This document shows positions 30,788-39,899 of a stretch of 64,000 nucleotides of DNA, one piece after another. The notes beneath the pieces were generated by a model that was given only the letters and a program-made list of their open reading frames with translations, had not been told where the DNA came from and did no database searches. Within the stretch, counting starts at the first letter, position 1. Each line of letters starts with the position of its first letter. Origin of the DNA: Alphaproteobacteria bacterium WMHbin7 (GTDB lineage: Bacteria > Pseudomonadota > Alphaproteobacteria > Rhodospirillales > WMHbin7); the NCBI GenBank assembly GCA_002753155.1, contig PDZW01000012.1:29713-93712 (forward strand), read 5' to 3'. The position numbers and the translations under genes were made by a program.

Positions 30788-30894
30788 CGCGGGAGAGCGG
30801 TGAACGAAGCCTTGTTCGACCCCGAGCGCGCGATTTGACTCGCGCGAGGGGCGGGGAGGGGCAAAGCCCCGACCCAATCCCTCTCGCTGCGCCA
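30783..30894 (+). repeat. Structured tRNA-Ser-like element / partial tRNA-Ser tail duplication
   Basis: Ends in CAATCCCTCTCGCTGCGCCA (17/20 identical to the tRNA-Ser 3' end GAATCCCTCTCCCTCCGCCA); begins GGCGC...GGGAGAGCGGTGAACGAAGCC resembling the tRNA D-arm; internal GGGGC-AAA-GCCCC and CGCGC/GCGCG hairpins. Confidence 0.5.
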
Positions 30895-31048
30895 ATATCT
30901 TCACGAAATCAATTTTCTGTCTTGGGATGAGTTCCTGAAGGCCAGGCTTTCCGCGCCTTTCCGCTGTCAAAGTTGTTGTCCTTGCGGGCCGACGGAGAGT
31001 GATTTTGCTTTCAGCTTTCTTTCTCTCCGCAGCGATTGTTGCTTCGTT

Positions 31049-31555
31049 TTATCCTGTGCTTTCGGATAGGGATTGGAAACTATCTAAAGCATTGCGCCAT
31101 TCTTCAATTATTGGAATCAGGTTTGAAAAGAATAAGGATTGCGTCAATGCAAACAGCTTATTGGCGCAAGGGTGATTGCTTAAATCATCGTTGCCAAAGA
31201 AGGTATTAATGGTCTTTTCCGCGTTCTTGCCTAGCTCTTGGTCAATAGGCCATTCTTCTGAATGTTTCGCAAAGTTAGCTCCAGCGTTCAGAACTGCCAT
31301 CAATCCATTCGGACAAGCATCGAGAGCTTTGCGCTTATCAGGCATGACTTGCGGGTATGTAGAATGAAAATAACGCTGAATCGCAATAAAGCCAAAACCA
31401 GCATAATATTCAATTGTGTCAAGCACGCATTCGTTTTTTGTTAGCTTGAACTTATTGTCGCCCTCAGCGATCTTCGTATCAATCAATTCCAGAAAATCTT
31501 TCAGCAGATTAAAATCGAAATCTGCGTAATCATCGTTACACTTAAGGTAAACCAT
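31049..31555 (-). CDS. Uncharacterised protein in a locally low-GC islet
   Basis: 168-aa ORF (MVYLKCNDDYADFDFNLLKDFLEL...), AT-rich codon usage unlike its flanks. Confidence 0.65.
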   Translation of the reverse strand: MVYLKCNDDYADFDFNLLKDFLELIDTKIAEGDNKFKLTKNECVLDTIEYYAGFGFIAIQRYFHSTYPQVMPDKRKALDACPNGLMAVLNAGANFAKHSEEWPIDQELGKNAEKTINTFFGNDDLSNHPCANKLFALTQSLFFSNLIPIIEEWRNALDSFQSLSESTG

Positions 31556-31578
31556 AATGTCTCCTCATCTCTCTCCTA

Positions 31579-31611
31579 AAAACAGGGAAAATTCGGAAAA
31601 CAGGGAAAATT
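31579..31611 (+). repeat. Tandem direct repeat AAAACAGGGAAAATT x2 followed by GGTCAGAGTCATTTTAG
   Basis: Exact 15-nt copies at 31579-31593 and 31597-31611. Confidence 0.7.
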
Positions 31612-31655
31612 GAGGTCAGAGTCATTTTAGAATTCTCGTTCCCCCTCATCTTCCC

Positions 31656-32180
31656 TCACTCCCCCACCAGCACCCGAACCGTCTCAATCGGCATCAACAT
31701 GACGCGCTCGCCAAGGGGGGAGCGAACAAAACCATAGCGCTCGTAGAAGCCGACGGCTGCTTCGTCGATGGCGTGGGCGATGACGCCGCGCAATCCGGCG
31801 ATTTTTGAAACTTTCAGGGCGCGGCCCAAGGCCTCTATCAGCAGCGCCGAACCGACCCCCTTGCCGCGCCAGGCGGCATCGACGGCAAGGCGGCCGACAA
31901 GAAGAAAAGGAACCTCGTCGGGGCTTCCCCGCCGCAGCTTCGCCGTGGGAAGGATTCTCCTTTCGGCCTGCGCCGTCGACAGGGAGAAATACCCCACAAC
32001 TAGGTCCGGATCGGTTTGCGGGCAGACGACGTAGGTTCGCGCGGTTAGCCCTTCGCTAGCGCGCGCCTGTTCGCGCAGCCAATCGTCGAGCGAGGCGTGA
32101 ACGCCATTGGCGAAGCGGGAGAGATCGTGCCGGGGGTCAAGCGGTGTTGGCGCCAACAACGCTGGCGTCATGCTTCCCAT
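31656..32180 (-). CDS. tacT: GNAT acetyltransferase toxin (TacT-like)
   Basis: LDDWLREQARASEGLTARTYVV...VVGYFSLS...LLVGRLAVDAAWRGKGVGSALLIEALGRAL...VGFYERYGFVRSP. Confidence 0.87.
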   Translation of the reverse strand: MGSMTPALLAPTPLDPRHDLSRFANGVHASLDDWLREQARASEGLTARTYVVCPQTDPDLVVGYFSLSTAQAERRILPTAKLRRGSPDEVPFLLVGRLAVDAAWRGKGVGSALLIEALGRALKVSKIAGLRGVIAHAIDEAAVGFYERYGFVRSPLGERVMLMPIETVRVLVGE

Positions 32181-32449
32181 GGAGCCTTACGACGAAAGCG
32201 GGTCACGACCTCGGGCGAAGGCGGCGGAGGATTATCGAGGAGATCGAGAAGTCGGCCAAACTCCTTCTTGTCGAGACGGAAGAGACGCTGGTCGAGAAGG
32301 GTCTCTTCGGCCTGTTGGCGAGCGCTTTCCAGCATGAACTCGGACAGCTTCTGTCCCCGCAAGGCGGCGGCGCGAACGAACAGCGCCTTGGTGTCAGCCG
32401 AAGCGCGGATTTGAATGACATCGTCCTTGGTGCGGGCGGTTGCTGGCAT
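32168..32449 (-). CDS. tacA: DUF1778 (TacA-like) antitoxin
   Basis: DDVIQIRASADTKALFVRAAALRGQKLSEFMLESARQQAEETLLDQRLFRLDKKEFGRLLDLLDNP; overlaps the toxin start. Confidence 0.88.
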   Translation of the reverse strand: MPATARTKDDVIQIRASADTKALFVRAAALRGQKLSEFMLESARQQAEETLLDQRLFRLDKKEFGRLLDLLDNPPPPSPEVVTRFRRKAPWEA

Positions 32450-32665
32450 GAAAGCCTCCTGAACAGGACCGAACCAGCCTAGCAAATGTAGCTACGTTGT
32501 CAATACACCTCTCGCCAGGCAGGCGGCGCCCTTCTCGGGGCGGACGGTGACGTCAATAATGCGCTGTATTTCAATGAGAAACAAAGAAGGTTCATCCGCA
32601 GCCGCCTTTCTCTCCCCTGCGACATTCTCAGCGGGCTGCAGAATCTGACGGAAAATCGGGGGGCG

Positions 32666-34603
32666 TCAGCGATTCTCCTCTGCCAGAAGGCGCGCCAGGA
32701 TTTCGGCCAGTTCAACCGGATCGAGCGGCTTGTCGATGCAGGCATCCGCCAGTCCCGGCTCCATCTCGGGAAAGGGATAGCCCGACATCAGAACGGTTTT
32801 GAGTCCGGGTTGAGATTCCTTGAGGTGGCGGATGACCTCGGGTCCGTTCATGTCGGGCATCGCCACATCGCACAGGGCCAGATTGGGCCGGTTTTCAGCG
32901 GCAAGACGCAGGGCCTCGGTGCCGCCCGGAGCGGCCAGCACCCGATAGCCCAGGTCGAACAGAAGATGCTTGAGATAATCCAGAACCGCCGGATCGTCTT
33001 CGGCGACCAGGATGGTGGCCTCGGTGGCCAGCACGGGCAAATCGCCAGGTTCGGAATGGCGGTGTCTTAAGGGCTTGGTCGTGATGGGCAAAAAGATCGA
33101 AAAAGTCGATCCCTGGCCCAAGGTGCTTTCCAGATGAACCGTTCCACCCGCTCCCGTGGCAAAGCCATAGACCATGGCCAGCCCCAGTCCGGTTCCCTCG
33201 CCTGCCTGCTTGGTTGTGAAAAAGGGTTCGAAAATGCGCTTCTTCAATTCGTCGTCGATGCCGGTTCCGGTATCCGTTACACGAATGGCGACGTATCTGC
33301 CGGGAGTGACGGAAAGAAGCTGCGCTTCGGGCTCGCTTAGGCTGACTGGTTCGGTGCGGATCGAAATGGCGCCAATGCTTGATGTGGCGTCCCTGGCATT
33401 GATGACCAGATTGACCACGGCCTGGGCAAGCTGGCTGGGATTGATCGACGACAGCAGGCCTTCGTCATGCGGGGCGATGCTCAAGGTGACGCGTTCGCCC
33501 AAAAGCGGCCTTAGGAAGGATTCGAGATCCCAAACGGCTTGGCCCACATCGACCACGCGCGTCTCGGTGGGCTGGTTTCGGCTGAAGGAAAGAAGCTGGC
33601 CGGTCAGATCGGTTGCCCGCTCTGCCGCCTTGCCGATCTCGACGAAACAAAGTTCGGCGCGCGCCGCGTTCGAAGGATCGCGCCGCCCCATTTCGGCAAA
33701 GCCGCCCACAGCGGTCAGCACGTTGTTGAATTCATGGGCGAGGCCGCTGGCCAATTGTCCCAAGGCCTCCATCTTGTGCGACTGGCGCAGATGCTCTTCC
33801 TGGCGCTTGATTTCGGTGATGTCGGTCAGCAGCTTGACCACGCCGCCCGAGGGGGTCGCCCGCTCGCTGATAACGTACCAGCGGTCGCTGGTCAGGCGGC
33901 AGACAACGGGATCGGTATGGCCGAGATGCCTTGCGATCCTTTCGCGCACCCATTCGTCCATATGCTCGGTGTCATCGACGAACTGACCTCGCGTTGCCGC
34001 CTTGCGCAGAATGTCGATAAAATTGGCGCCGGGAACCAGCAAATCGGCGATCAGGGGATAGGCCTGGCGATAGGTGGCGTTGCAGAGGACAAGGCGCATG
34101 TCGCGGTCGAACAACACGAAGCCTTCAGAAATGCTTTCGATGGCCTCGCGGCTCAATCTTTCAAGAATTTCCGCCGCCGCCCAGGCGTCAGCCTGGGCCT
34201 TGCGGCTTTCTTGCAACTGCCGCTCCTGATCGGCCAGCCGGGCCGAGGCGTGGTTGATGGCGGTCTGAAGACGCAGAATTTCGACGGGCGCTTCTGGCCG
34301 GTAGCCCAGGAACTGGCCGCGCCGTTCGGCTAGATCCTCGGTAAAGCGCGTCGCTTCGGCCAGAGCCGCCAGGGGGCGGCGCATGACCAGGGACACGGCC
34401 CCTATCATGGACAGAATGCCCAGCAGCACCAGGACCAGATCAGTCAGGCCGTGCTTCAGGCGTTCGCGGAAACGAAAGCCATCGCTGAAGTCGATAAACT
34501 CGTTGCCGATGATCAGGACGGCAAGCAGCAGGAAAATGCACCCCACGGCCAGAACTAGGCGCATTCCCAGTCTTTGGGGAAAAAACTGTCTCATCAGGGT
34601 CAT
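32666..34603 (-). CDS. Membrane hybrid histidine kinase (TM-PAS-HisKA-HATPase-REC)
   Basis: GLAHEFNNVLTAVGGFAEMG H-box; VINARDATSS N-box; GEGTGLGLAMVYG; C-terminal receiver ILVAEDDPAVLDYL...LCDVAMPDMNG. Confidence 0.9.
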   Translation of the reverse strand: MTLMRQFFPQRLGMRLVLAVGCIFLLLAVLIIGNEFIDFSDGFRFRERLKHGLTDLVLVLLGILSMIGAVSLVMRRPLAALAEATRFTEDLAERRGQFLGYRPEAPVEILRLQTAINHASARLADQERQLQESRKAQADAWAAAEILERLSREAIESISEGFVLFDRDMRLVLCNATYRQAYPLIADLLVPGANFIDILRKAATRGQFVDDTEHMDEWVRERIARHLGHTDPVVCRLTSDRWYVISERATPSGGVVKLLTDITEIKRQEEHLRQSHKMEALGQLASGLAHEFNNVLTAVGGFAEMGRRDPSNAARAELCFVEIGKAAERATDLTGQLLSFSRNQPTETRVVDVGQAVWDLESFLRPLLGERVTLSIAPHDEGLLSSINPSQLAQAVVNLVINARDATSSIGAISIRTEPVSLSEPEAQLLSVTPGRYVAIRVTDTGTGIDDELKKRIFEPFFTTKQAGEGTGLGLAMVYGFATGAGGTVHLESTLGQGSTFSIFLPITTKPLRHRHSEPGDLPVLATEATILVAEDDPAVLDYLKHLLFDLGYRVLAAPGGTEALRLAAENRPNLALCDVAMPDMNGPEVIRHLKESQPGLKTVLMSGYPFPEMEPGLADACIDKPLDPVELAEILARLLAEENR

Positions 34604-34713
34604 CTTGAAACCTCTCCCCCGGCAGGCCAATCCTGCGCCGGGAACATGATTGCGGCTTTGGGGGGCAGGATCAAGAGTGGTGACGAAAGCGCTTCTGAGG
34701 TATAACCGGCGCG

Positions 34714-36387
34714 ATGGGTACAAACGAAACCTTACCAGATTCCCTGCTCGACCTTTTGGCGGATGCCGTGGTGGTGGCGGATGCCGATGGGCGCATTCTA
34801 AAGGTCAACCGTGCCTTCGAGAAGGCGACCGGCATGACCTTGAGCCTGGTTGAAGGAAGGAATTTCAAGGAATTATGGACCGAGCCCTTGGCCCTGGCCG
34901 AGGGGTTGACCCTGGGCGGCCATCCGCAAAGCGGCGAAGCCCGTCTGGAAAGGCCCGGCGGCGAGATCAAGCATTTTTCGGTCAATCTGACCCTTCAGGA
35001 GGGCGAGACTGAGCCGCGCCTGCTGGCTGTGCTGCACGATCTTGAGGATACGGAAGGGTCGGCATCCAAAGTTGGGCTCGATGCCTTGACCGGCCTGCCC
35101 AACCGCCATCTGTTTCACGACCGGGCCGAGCAGAATCTGCTCAATGCGCGCCGGGCGGCTAAGTCGGTTGCCATGCTGCTGGTGGGGCTTGACCGCTTCT
35201 CGGTTCTCAACGACGCCTTCGGCCATCCCGGCGGCGATTTGTTGCTGAAGGAAGTGTCCGAGCGGTTGAAAAAGTGCGTACGCGGCTCCGATACGGCGGC
35301 TCGCCTCACTTCCGACATGTTCGGTCTGGTTCTGCCCATCGCTGCGGTTGACGACAGCGTCATCGTGGCCGAGAAGGTGCTGAAAAGCCTGCGCGAGCCT
35401 TTTCACATCGGTGATCGCGAAGTCGTGCTGACCGCCAGTATCGGCATCAGCATTCATCCCACCGATGCCGATACCGCCGACCATCTGATGAAGAACGCCG
35501 ACAGTGCCATGCATCATGCCAAGGCCAAGGGGCGCGACCAATATCAGTTCTATGCGGGCGAGATGAACGAGAAGGCCCGTAAGCGCCTCGATCTCGAGCA
35601 AAGGCTGCGCCGCGCCCTGGTGGCGGGTGAATTCGTTTTGTACTATCAGCCGAAGATTCGCGTCGATGCTGACAGCCTGACCGGCATGGAAGCCCTGATC
35701 CGCTGGATCGAGCCCGGACGCGGCATGATTTCTCCCGCCGATTTCATTCCGGTGGCCGAGGAGTCGGGGCTGATTGGCCCCATCGGCCATTGGGTGCTGG
35801 CTGAGGCCTGTCGTCAGAACAAGGCCTGGCAGGACATGGGGCTGAAGCCGCTTCGCGTTTCGGTCAATGTCTCGGCGCATCAGTTTCGCGATCAGAATCT
35901 GATCGACAAGGTAAAGCAGGTGCTGCGCGACACCGGAATCGATCCCTGCTGGCTTGAACTTGAACTGACCGAAAGCATGCTGGTCGGTGATATCGAGCAG
36001 GTGGTCAGCAGAATGCGCGATCTGCGCGATCTTGGCCTTCATCTGTCGATCGACGATTTCGGAACCGGCTATTCCAGCCTAAGCTATCTGGCGCGTTTTC
36101 CCATCACCACCTTGAAGATCGATCGGGCCTTCGTGCGCGACGTTGAAACCAATCCCTTTACGGCGGAAATCGCCCGGGCCATCATCGGGCTCTCGCGCGG
36201 GCTCAATCTAGAAGTGGTGGCCGAAGGGGCCGAACTGGTCGAGCAGGTCGATTTCCTGCGCGAGAACGGTTGCGATATGGTGCAGGGCTTTTATTTCAGC
36301 AAGCCCCTGCCGCCCGCAGAGTTCGAAGCACGCCTGCGCGAGACGACCGAGAAGGAAGCGGCGCTAAAAGTGCAGGCGTTTGGATAG
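34714..36387 (+). CDS. PAS-GGDEF-EAL protein with degenerate GGDEF site and conserved EAL motif
   Basis: GGDEF position reads RLTSDMFGLVLP; EAL region GMEALIRWIEPGRGMISPADFIPVAEESGLI...DDFGTGYSSLSYLARFPITTLKIDR. Confidence 0.92.
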   Translation: MGTNETLPDSLLDLLADAVVVADADGRILKVNRAFEKATGMTLSLVEGRNFKELWTEPLALAEGLTLGGHPQSGEARLERPGGEIKHFSVNLTLQEGETEPRLLAVLHDLEDTEGSASKVGLDALTGLPNRHLFHDRAEQNLLNARRAAKSVAMLLVGLDRFSVLNDAFGHPGGDLLLKEVSERLKKCVRGSDTAARLTSDMFGLVLPIAAVDDSVIVAEKVLKSLREPFHIGDREVVLTASIGISIHPTDADTADHLMKNADSAMHHAKAKGRDQYQFYAGEMNEKARKRLDLEQRLRRALVAGEFVLYYQPKIRVDADSLTGMEALIRWIEPGRGMISPADFIPVAEESGLIGPIGHWVLAEACRQNKAWQDMGLKPLRVSVNVSAHQFRDQNLIDKVKQVLRDTGIDPCWLELELTESMLVGDIEQVVSRMRDLRDLGLHLSIDDFGTGYSSLSYLARFPITTLKIDRAFVRDVETNPFTAEIARAIIGLSRGLNLEVVAEGAELVEQVDFLRENGCDMVQGFYFSKPLPPAEFEARLRETTEKEAALKVQAFG

Positions 36388-37155
36388 AGCGCCGACCAGA
36401 TTTTCCAGCACTTCGATCAACGAAGCCGCAGACAAGGCGTCGAAGTTCCGGGGGGTCGCTTCGTCCATATAACAGTCCTGCACAATCTCGATCTGAAGCG
36501 CATGCACCCTTTTCTCAGGTTGGCCGTAATGGCGCGTGATATAGCCGCCTTTGAAACGTCCGTCTTGCACTCGGGTATATCTGGCTTGGCTGTCGAGGGC
36601 GTTCCAGGCGGTCTCGATCAGGCTTCGAGAGGCACTTTTGCCGTCTGCCGTTCCCAGATTGAGGTCGGGCAGGCGCCCTTCGAAGAAGCGCGGAACGCTG
36701 GCCGGAATGGAATGGCAGTCGAGCAGCAGGCACTGGCCGAAGCGCTCCAGGATGTCCTCGATATCCGCCTTCAGCCTGTCGTGGTACGGCCGCCAATAGA
36801 TGTCGATGCGCTGGGCGATTTCCGCCGATTCCGGGGTCTGGCCCGGTTGGTAGATGGGGCCATTGTCAAAGCGCGAAAGTGGCACAAGCTCGGTATTGTC
36901 GATGCCGGGATAAAGCAGGGCGCCAAACGGGTCCCGGTTCAGATCGACCACATAGCGGGAATGGGTGGCGGCCAGCAGACCGGTGCCCAGTTTCTGGGAA
37001 AAAGCCACCAGCTTATCGACATGCCAGTCGGTGTCGGGCAGGGGCTGTGCTTCTGGGGTGAAGCGCTCTAGCAATTCCGGGGGGACATAGGTTCCGGCAT
37101 GCGGAACGTCGATCAGGATGGGGATCTGGGCTTCGCGTCGCTGCCAGAGATCCAT
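36364..37155 (-). CDS. N-formylglutamate amidohydrolase family protein
   Basis: IPILIDVPHAGTYVPPELLERF...DTDWHVDKL...THSRYVVDLNRDP...LLLDCHSIPAS. Confidence 0.88.
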   Translation of the reverse strand: MDLWQRREAQIPILIDVPHAGTYVPPELLERFTPEAQPLPDTDWHVDKLVAFSQKLGTGLLAATHSRYVVDLNRDPFGALLYPGIDNTELVPLSRFDNGPIYQPGQTPESAEIAQRIDIYWRPYHDRLKADIEDILERFGQCLLLDCHSIPASVPRFFEGRLPDLNLGTADGKSASRSLIETAWNALDSQARYTRVQDGRFKGGYITRHYGQPEKRVHALQIEIVQDCYMDEATPRNFDALSAASLIEVLENLVGALSKRLHF

Positions 37156-37165
37156 CTTGCTTGTC

Positions 37166-38071
37166 CTAAATGCCTTCCAGGCACCACATCAGAATGCCCT
37201 TCTGGGCATGCAGGCGGTTTTCGGCTTCGTCCCAGACCACAGACCAGGGGCCGTCGATCACCTGATCGGTCACTTCTTCGCCGCGATGAGCGGGCAGGCA
37301 GTGCATGAACAGGGCATCCGGCTTGGCGCAGGCCATCAAGGCCTCGTTGACGGCGTAAGGAACCAGGTGATCCTGCCGGTTCTCGGATTCAAAACCCATC
37401 GAGACCCAGGCGTCGGTGATAACGAGATCCGCACCTTGAACCGCCTGTCTGGGATTCTCGGTCAGCAGGATGTTTGCCCCTTTCGAGCGGGCCCAGGCGA
37501 CCACGCCCGCATCGGGCGGCAGGTTGGCCGGGCAGGCCAGACGCATGTCGAAACCGAACAAGGCGGCTGCCTGAATCCAGGTATTGGCGACATTGTTGCC
37601 ATCACCGCTCCAGGCCACCACTTTTCCCCGGATCGGGCCGCGATGTTCTTCGAAGGTCATGATGTCGGCCATGATCTGGCAGGGATGCGTGGTGTCGGTC
37701 AGGCCGTTGATCACCGGCACCGAGGCATAGGCGGCCAGTTCGTCCAGCTTGGCGGGATCATTGGTGCGGATCATGATCGCATCGACATAGCGCGACAGGA
37801 CGCGGGCCGTATCGGCCACCGTCTCGCCGCGTCCCAACTGGGTATCATTCTGGCCCAGCACCACCACATCGCCGCCCAACTGTTTCATGCCGACCTCGAA
37901 CGAGACGCGGGTGCGGGTCGAAGGCTTCTCGAAAATCATGGCCAGGATGCGGCCCTGCAATGGCTGGGGGTTGGCGGTCTTCTTCTGCTTGAAAGCCAGA
38001 CCCAGCTTCAACATATGGCGCAACTGGATCTCGTCGAAACGGTCCAGGTTGAGAAAATGACGCAAACTCAT
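37166..38071 (-). CDS. argF: Ornithine carbamoyltransferase
   Basis: [16 protein letters not shown]...[20 protein letters not shown]. Confidence 0.97.
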   Translation of the reverse strand: MSLRHFLNLDRFDEIQLRHMLKLGLAFKQKKTANPQPLQGRILAMIFEKPSTRTRVSFEVGMKQLGGDVVVLGQNDTQLGRGETVADTARVLSRYVDAIMIRTNDPAKLDELAAYASVPVINGLTDTTHPCQIMADIMTFEEHRGPIRGKVVAWSGDGNNVANTWIQAAALFGFDMRLACPANLPPDAGVVAWARSKGANILLTENPRQAVQGADLVITDAWVSMGFESENRQDHLVPYAVNEALMACAKPDALFMHCLPAHRGEEVTDQVIDGPWSVVWDEAENRLHAQKGILMWCLEGI

Positions 38072-39249
38072 AAGCCCCGCTCCTCCAGGGACGAGAGGGC
38101 GGCGTCCAGTCTGGCGCAGCCTTCCTTGATTTCCGATTCCGTGACGATCAAGGGCGGCAGGACGCGCACGACATTGTCGCCCGCCATCACGGTCAGCAGC
38201 CCCTGCTGATAGCAGGCCTCCACCACTTCGGAATTGGGACGGATGCAGACCAGGCCCTGCAGAAGGCCGCGCCCGCGCACCGAAGCCAGTGAAGTCGGAT
38301 GTTTTTTGACCAGCGCGAACAGCCCGGCAGCAAGCAGCTCGCCCATTTTCACCACGCCAGCCAGGAATCCCGGTTCCAGCATGACGTCCAGCACCGTCTC
38401 GGCCACCGCCATGGCCAGGGGGTTGCCGCCAAAGGTGCTGCCATGCGTGCCCGCCGTCATGCCCTGGGCCGCCTTCTCCGTAGCCAGGCAGGCCCCGATG
38501 GGAAAGCCGCCGCCCAGGCCCTTGGCCAGGGCCATGATATCGGGGGTAACGCCCGCCTGTTCATAGGCGAACAGGCTGCCGGTGCGTCCCATGCCAGTTT
38601 GCACCTCGTCGAACACCAGCAGCAGGCCGAACTCATCGGCGGCCAGGCGCAGCTTCTTCAAATAGTCAGCTTCGGCGGGACGCACACCGCCCTCGCCTTG
38701 AACCGGCTCGACCACAATGGCCGCCGTTTGGGGGCCGATGGCATTGCGCAGCGCATTCATGTTGCCAAAGGGGACATGGTCGAAGCCGTCGACCACGGGA
38801 TCGAAGCCCTTCAGATGCTTTTCCTGGCCGCCAGCGGCGATGGTGGCCAGGGTTCTGCCGTGGAATGCCCCCTCGGCGACGATGCAGCGATAGCGTTCGG
38901 GCGTTCCGATGGTGTCATGATATTTGCGCACCATCTTAAGCGCGCATTCCATCGCCTCGGCCCCGGAATTACAAAAGAAGGCCGTATCGGCAAAGCTGTT
39001 GGCGATCAGCCTGTCGGCGACGCGCTCCTGGCCCGGCACACGGTAGAGATTCGAGCAATGCCACAGTTTACCAGCCTGCGCGGTCAGGGCGGCGATCAGG
39101 CGGGGATGGGCATGTCCCAGCGCGGTGACGGCAACACCCGATCCGAAATCGAGAAAGTGCTTGCCGTCGCTTGCCTCCAGCCAACAGCCATCGCCCCGCT
39201 CGAAGGCGAGGTCGGCCCGGGCATAGGTGGGCATGACGGCAGAAACCAT
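38068..39249 (-). CDS. argD: Acetylornithine aminotransferase
   Basis: [19 protein letters not shown]...[41 protein letters not shown]; overlaps argF. Confidence 0.96.
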   Translation of the reverse strand: MVSAVMPTYARADLAFERGDGCWLEASDGKHFLDFGSGVAVTALGHAHPRLIAALTAQAGKLWHCSNLYRVPGQERVADRLIANSFADTAFFCNSGAEAMECALKMVRKYHDTIGTPERYRCIVAEGAFHGRTLATIAAGGQEKHLKGFDPVVDGFDHVPFGNMNALRNAIGPQTAAIVVEPVQGEGGVRPAEADYLKKLRLAADEFGLLLVFDEVQTGMGRTGSLFAYEQAGVTPDIMALAKGLGGGFPIGACLATEKAAQGMTAGTHGSTFGGNPLAMAVAETVLDVMLEPGFLAGVVKMGELLAAGLFALVKKHPTSLASVRGRGLLQGLVCIRPNSEVVEACYQQGLLTVMAGDNVVRVLPPLIVTESEIKEGCARLDAALSSLEERGL

Positions 39250-39444
39250 GGCTCTCCTTTAGGCGAACCCAATAGGGCGCGGAGGAAAGCGGCAGACTAT
39301 GTTCTTTCCAGAGAATCCTGTCAACGAGGCCGAAACGAGAGCTTGGGCTTGTGGAAAACTCTTGTTTGACTCGGCCCGGCTTACCCCACTATCTTGTGGT
39401 CCAACAGAGGGACAAACCACTAGATACAGGGGCAAGGAGGGGTT

Positions 39445-39810
39445 ATGGCCTGGACCGATGAAATCATCAATGAACTGACGCGTCTTTGGGCGCAGGGGCT
39501 TTCGACCAGCGAAATCGGCCGACGCATCGGCATGTCGAAGAACGCTGTCGTCGGCAAGGCGCACCGCCTGGGGCTGATCGGGCGTCCGTCGCCTATCAAG
39601 CGCGCCGCTCCGGTGCAGCCTCAGCCGCCCAAGGTGGTGCCCTTCGGCGGCGCTCGCGGCGGCTGTTCCTGGCCGATCGGCGATCCCAGGAAAGAGGATT
39701 TCCATTTCTGCAGCGAGTCAGCCGTTCCCGGAAAGCCCTATTGTCTTCAACATGCGCAGATTGCCTATATCGCCCCCAAGAGCCATAACAAGTCGGAAGA
39801 CGCAGCATAG
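39445..39810 (+). CDS. gcrA: GcrA cell-cycle regulator
   Basis: MAWTDEIINELTRLWAQGLSTSEIGRRIGMSKNAVVGKAHRLGL; C-terminal zinc-ribbon-like GGCSWPIGDP...FCSESAVPGKPYCLQHAQIAY. Confidence 0.96.
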   Translation: MAWTDEIINELTRLWAQGLSTSEIGRRIGMSKNAVVGKAHRLGLIGRPSPIKRAAPVQPQPPKVVPFGGARGGCSWPIGDPRKEDFHFCSESAVPGKPYCLQHAQIAYIAPKSHNKSEDAA

Positions 39811-39834
39811 GTTTGTTGCAGCTTGAGTCACATG

Positions 39835-39866
39835 AAAACGCCGGGGATTTCCCCGGCGTTTTTTTG
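39835..39866 (+). terminator. Rho-independent terminator after gcrA
   Basis: AAAACGCCGGGGATTTCCCCGGCGTTTTTTT. Confidence 0.9.
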
Positions 39867-39899
39867 CCCGTGGGCGGGTGCACGGCGCTTGAGTGCCGA

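Noticed and set aside
37166-39249. argD-argF overlap
   Set aside because: Short overlap and shared strand are normal for an arginine operon; nothing unusual.
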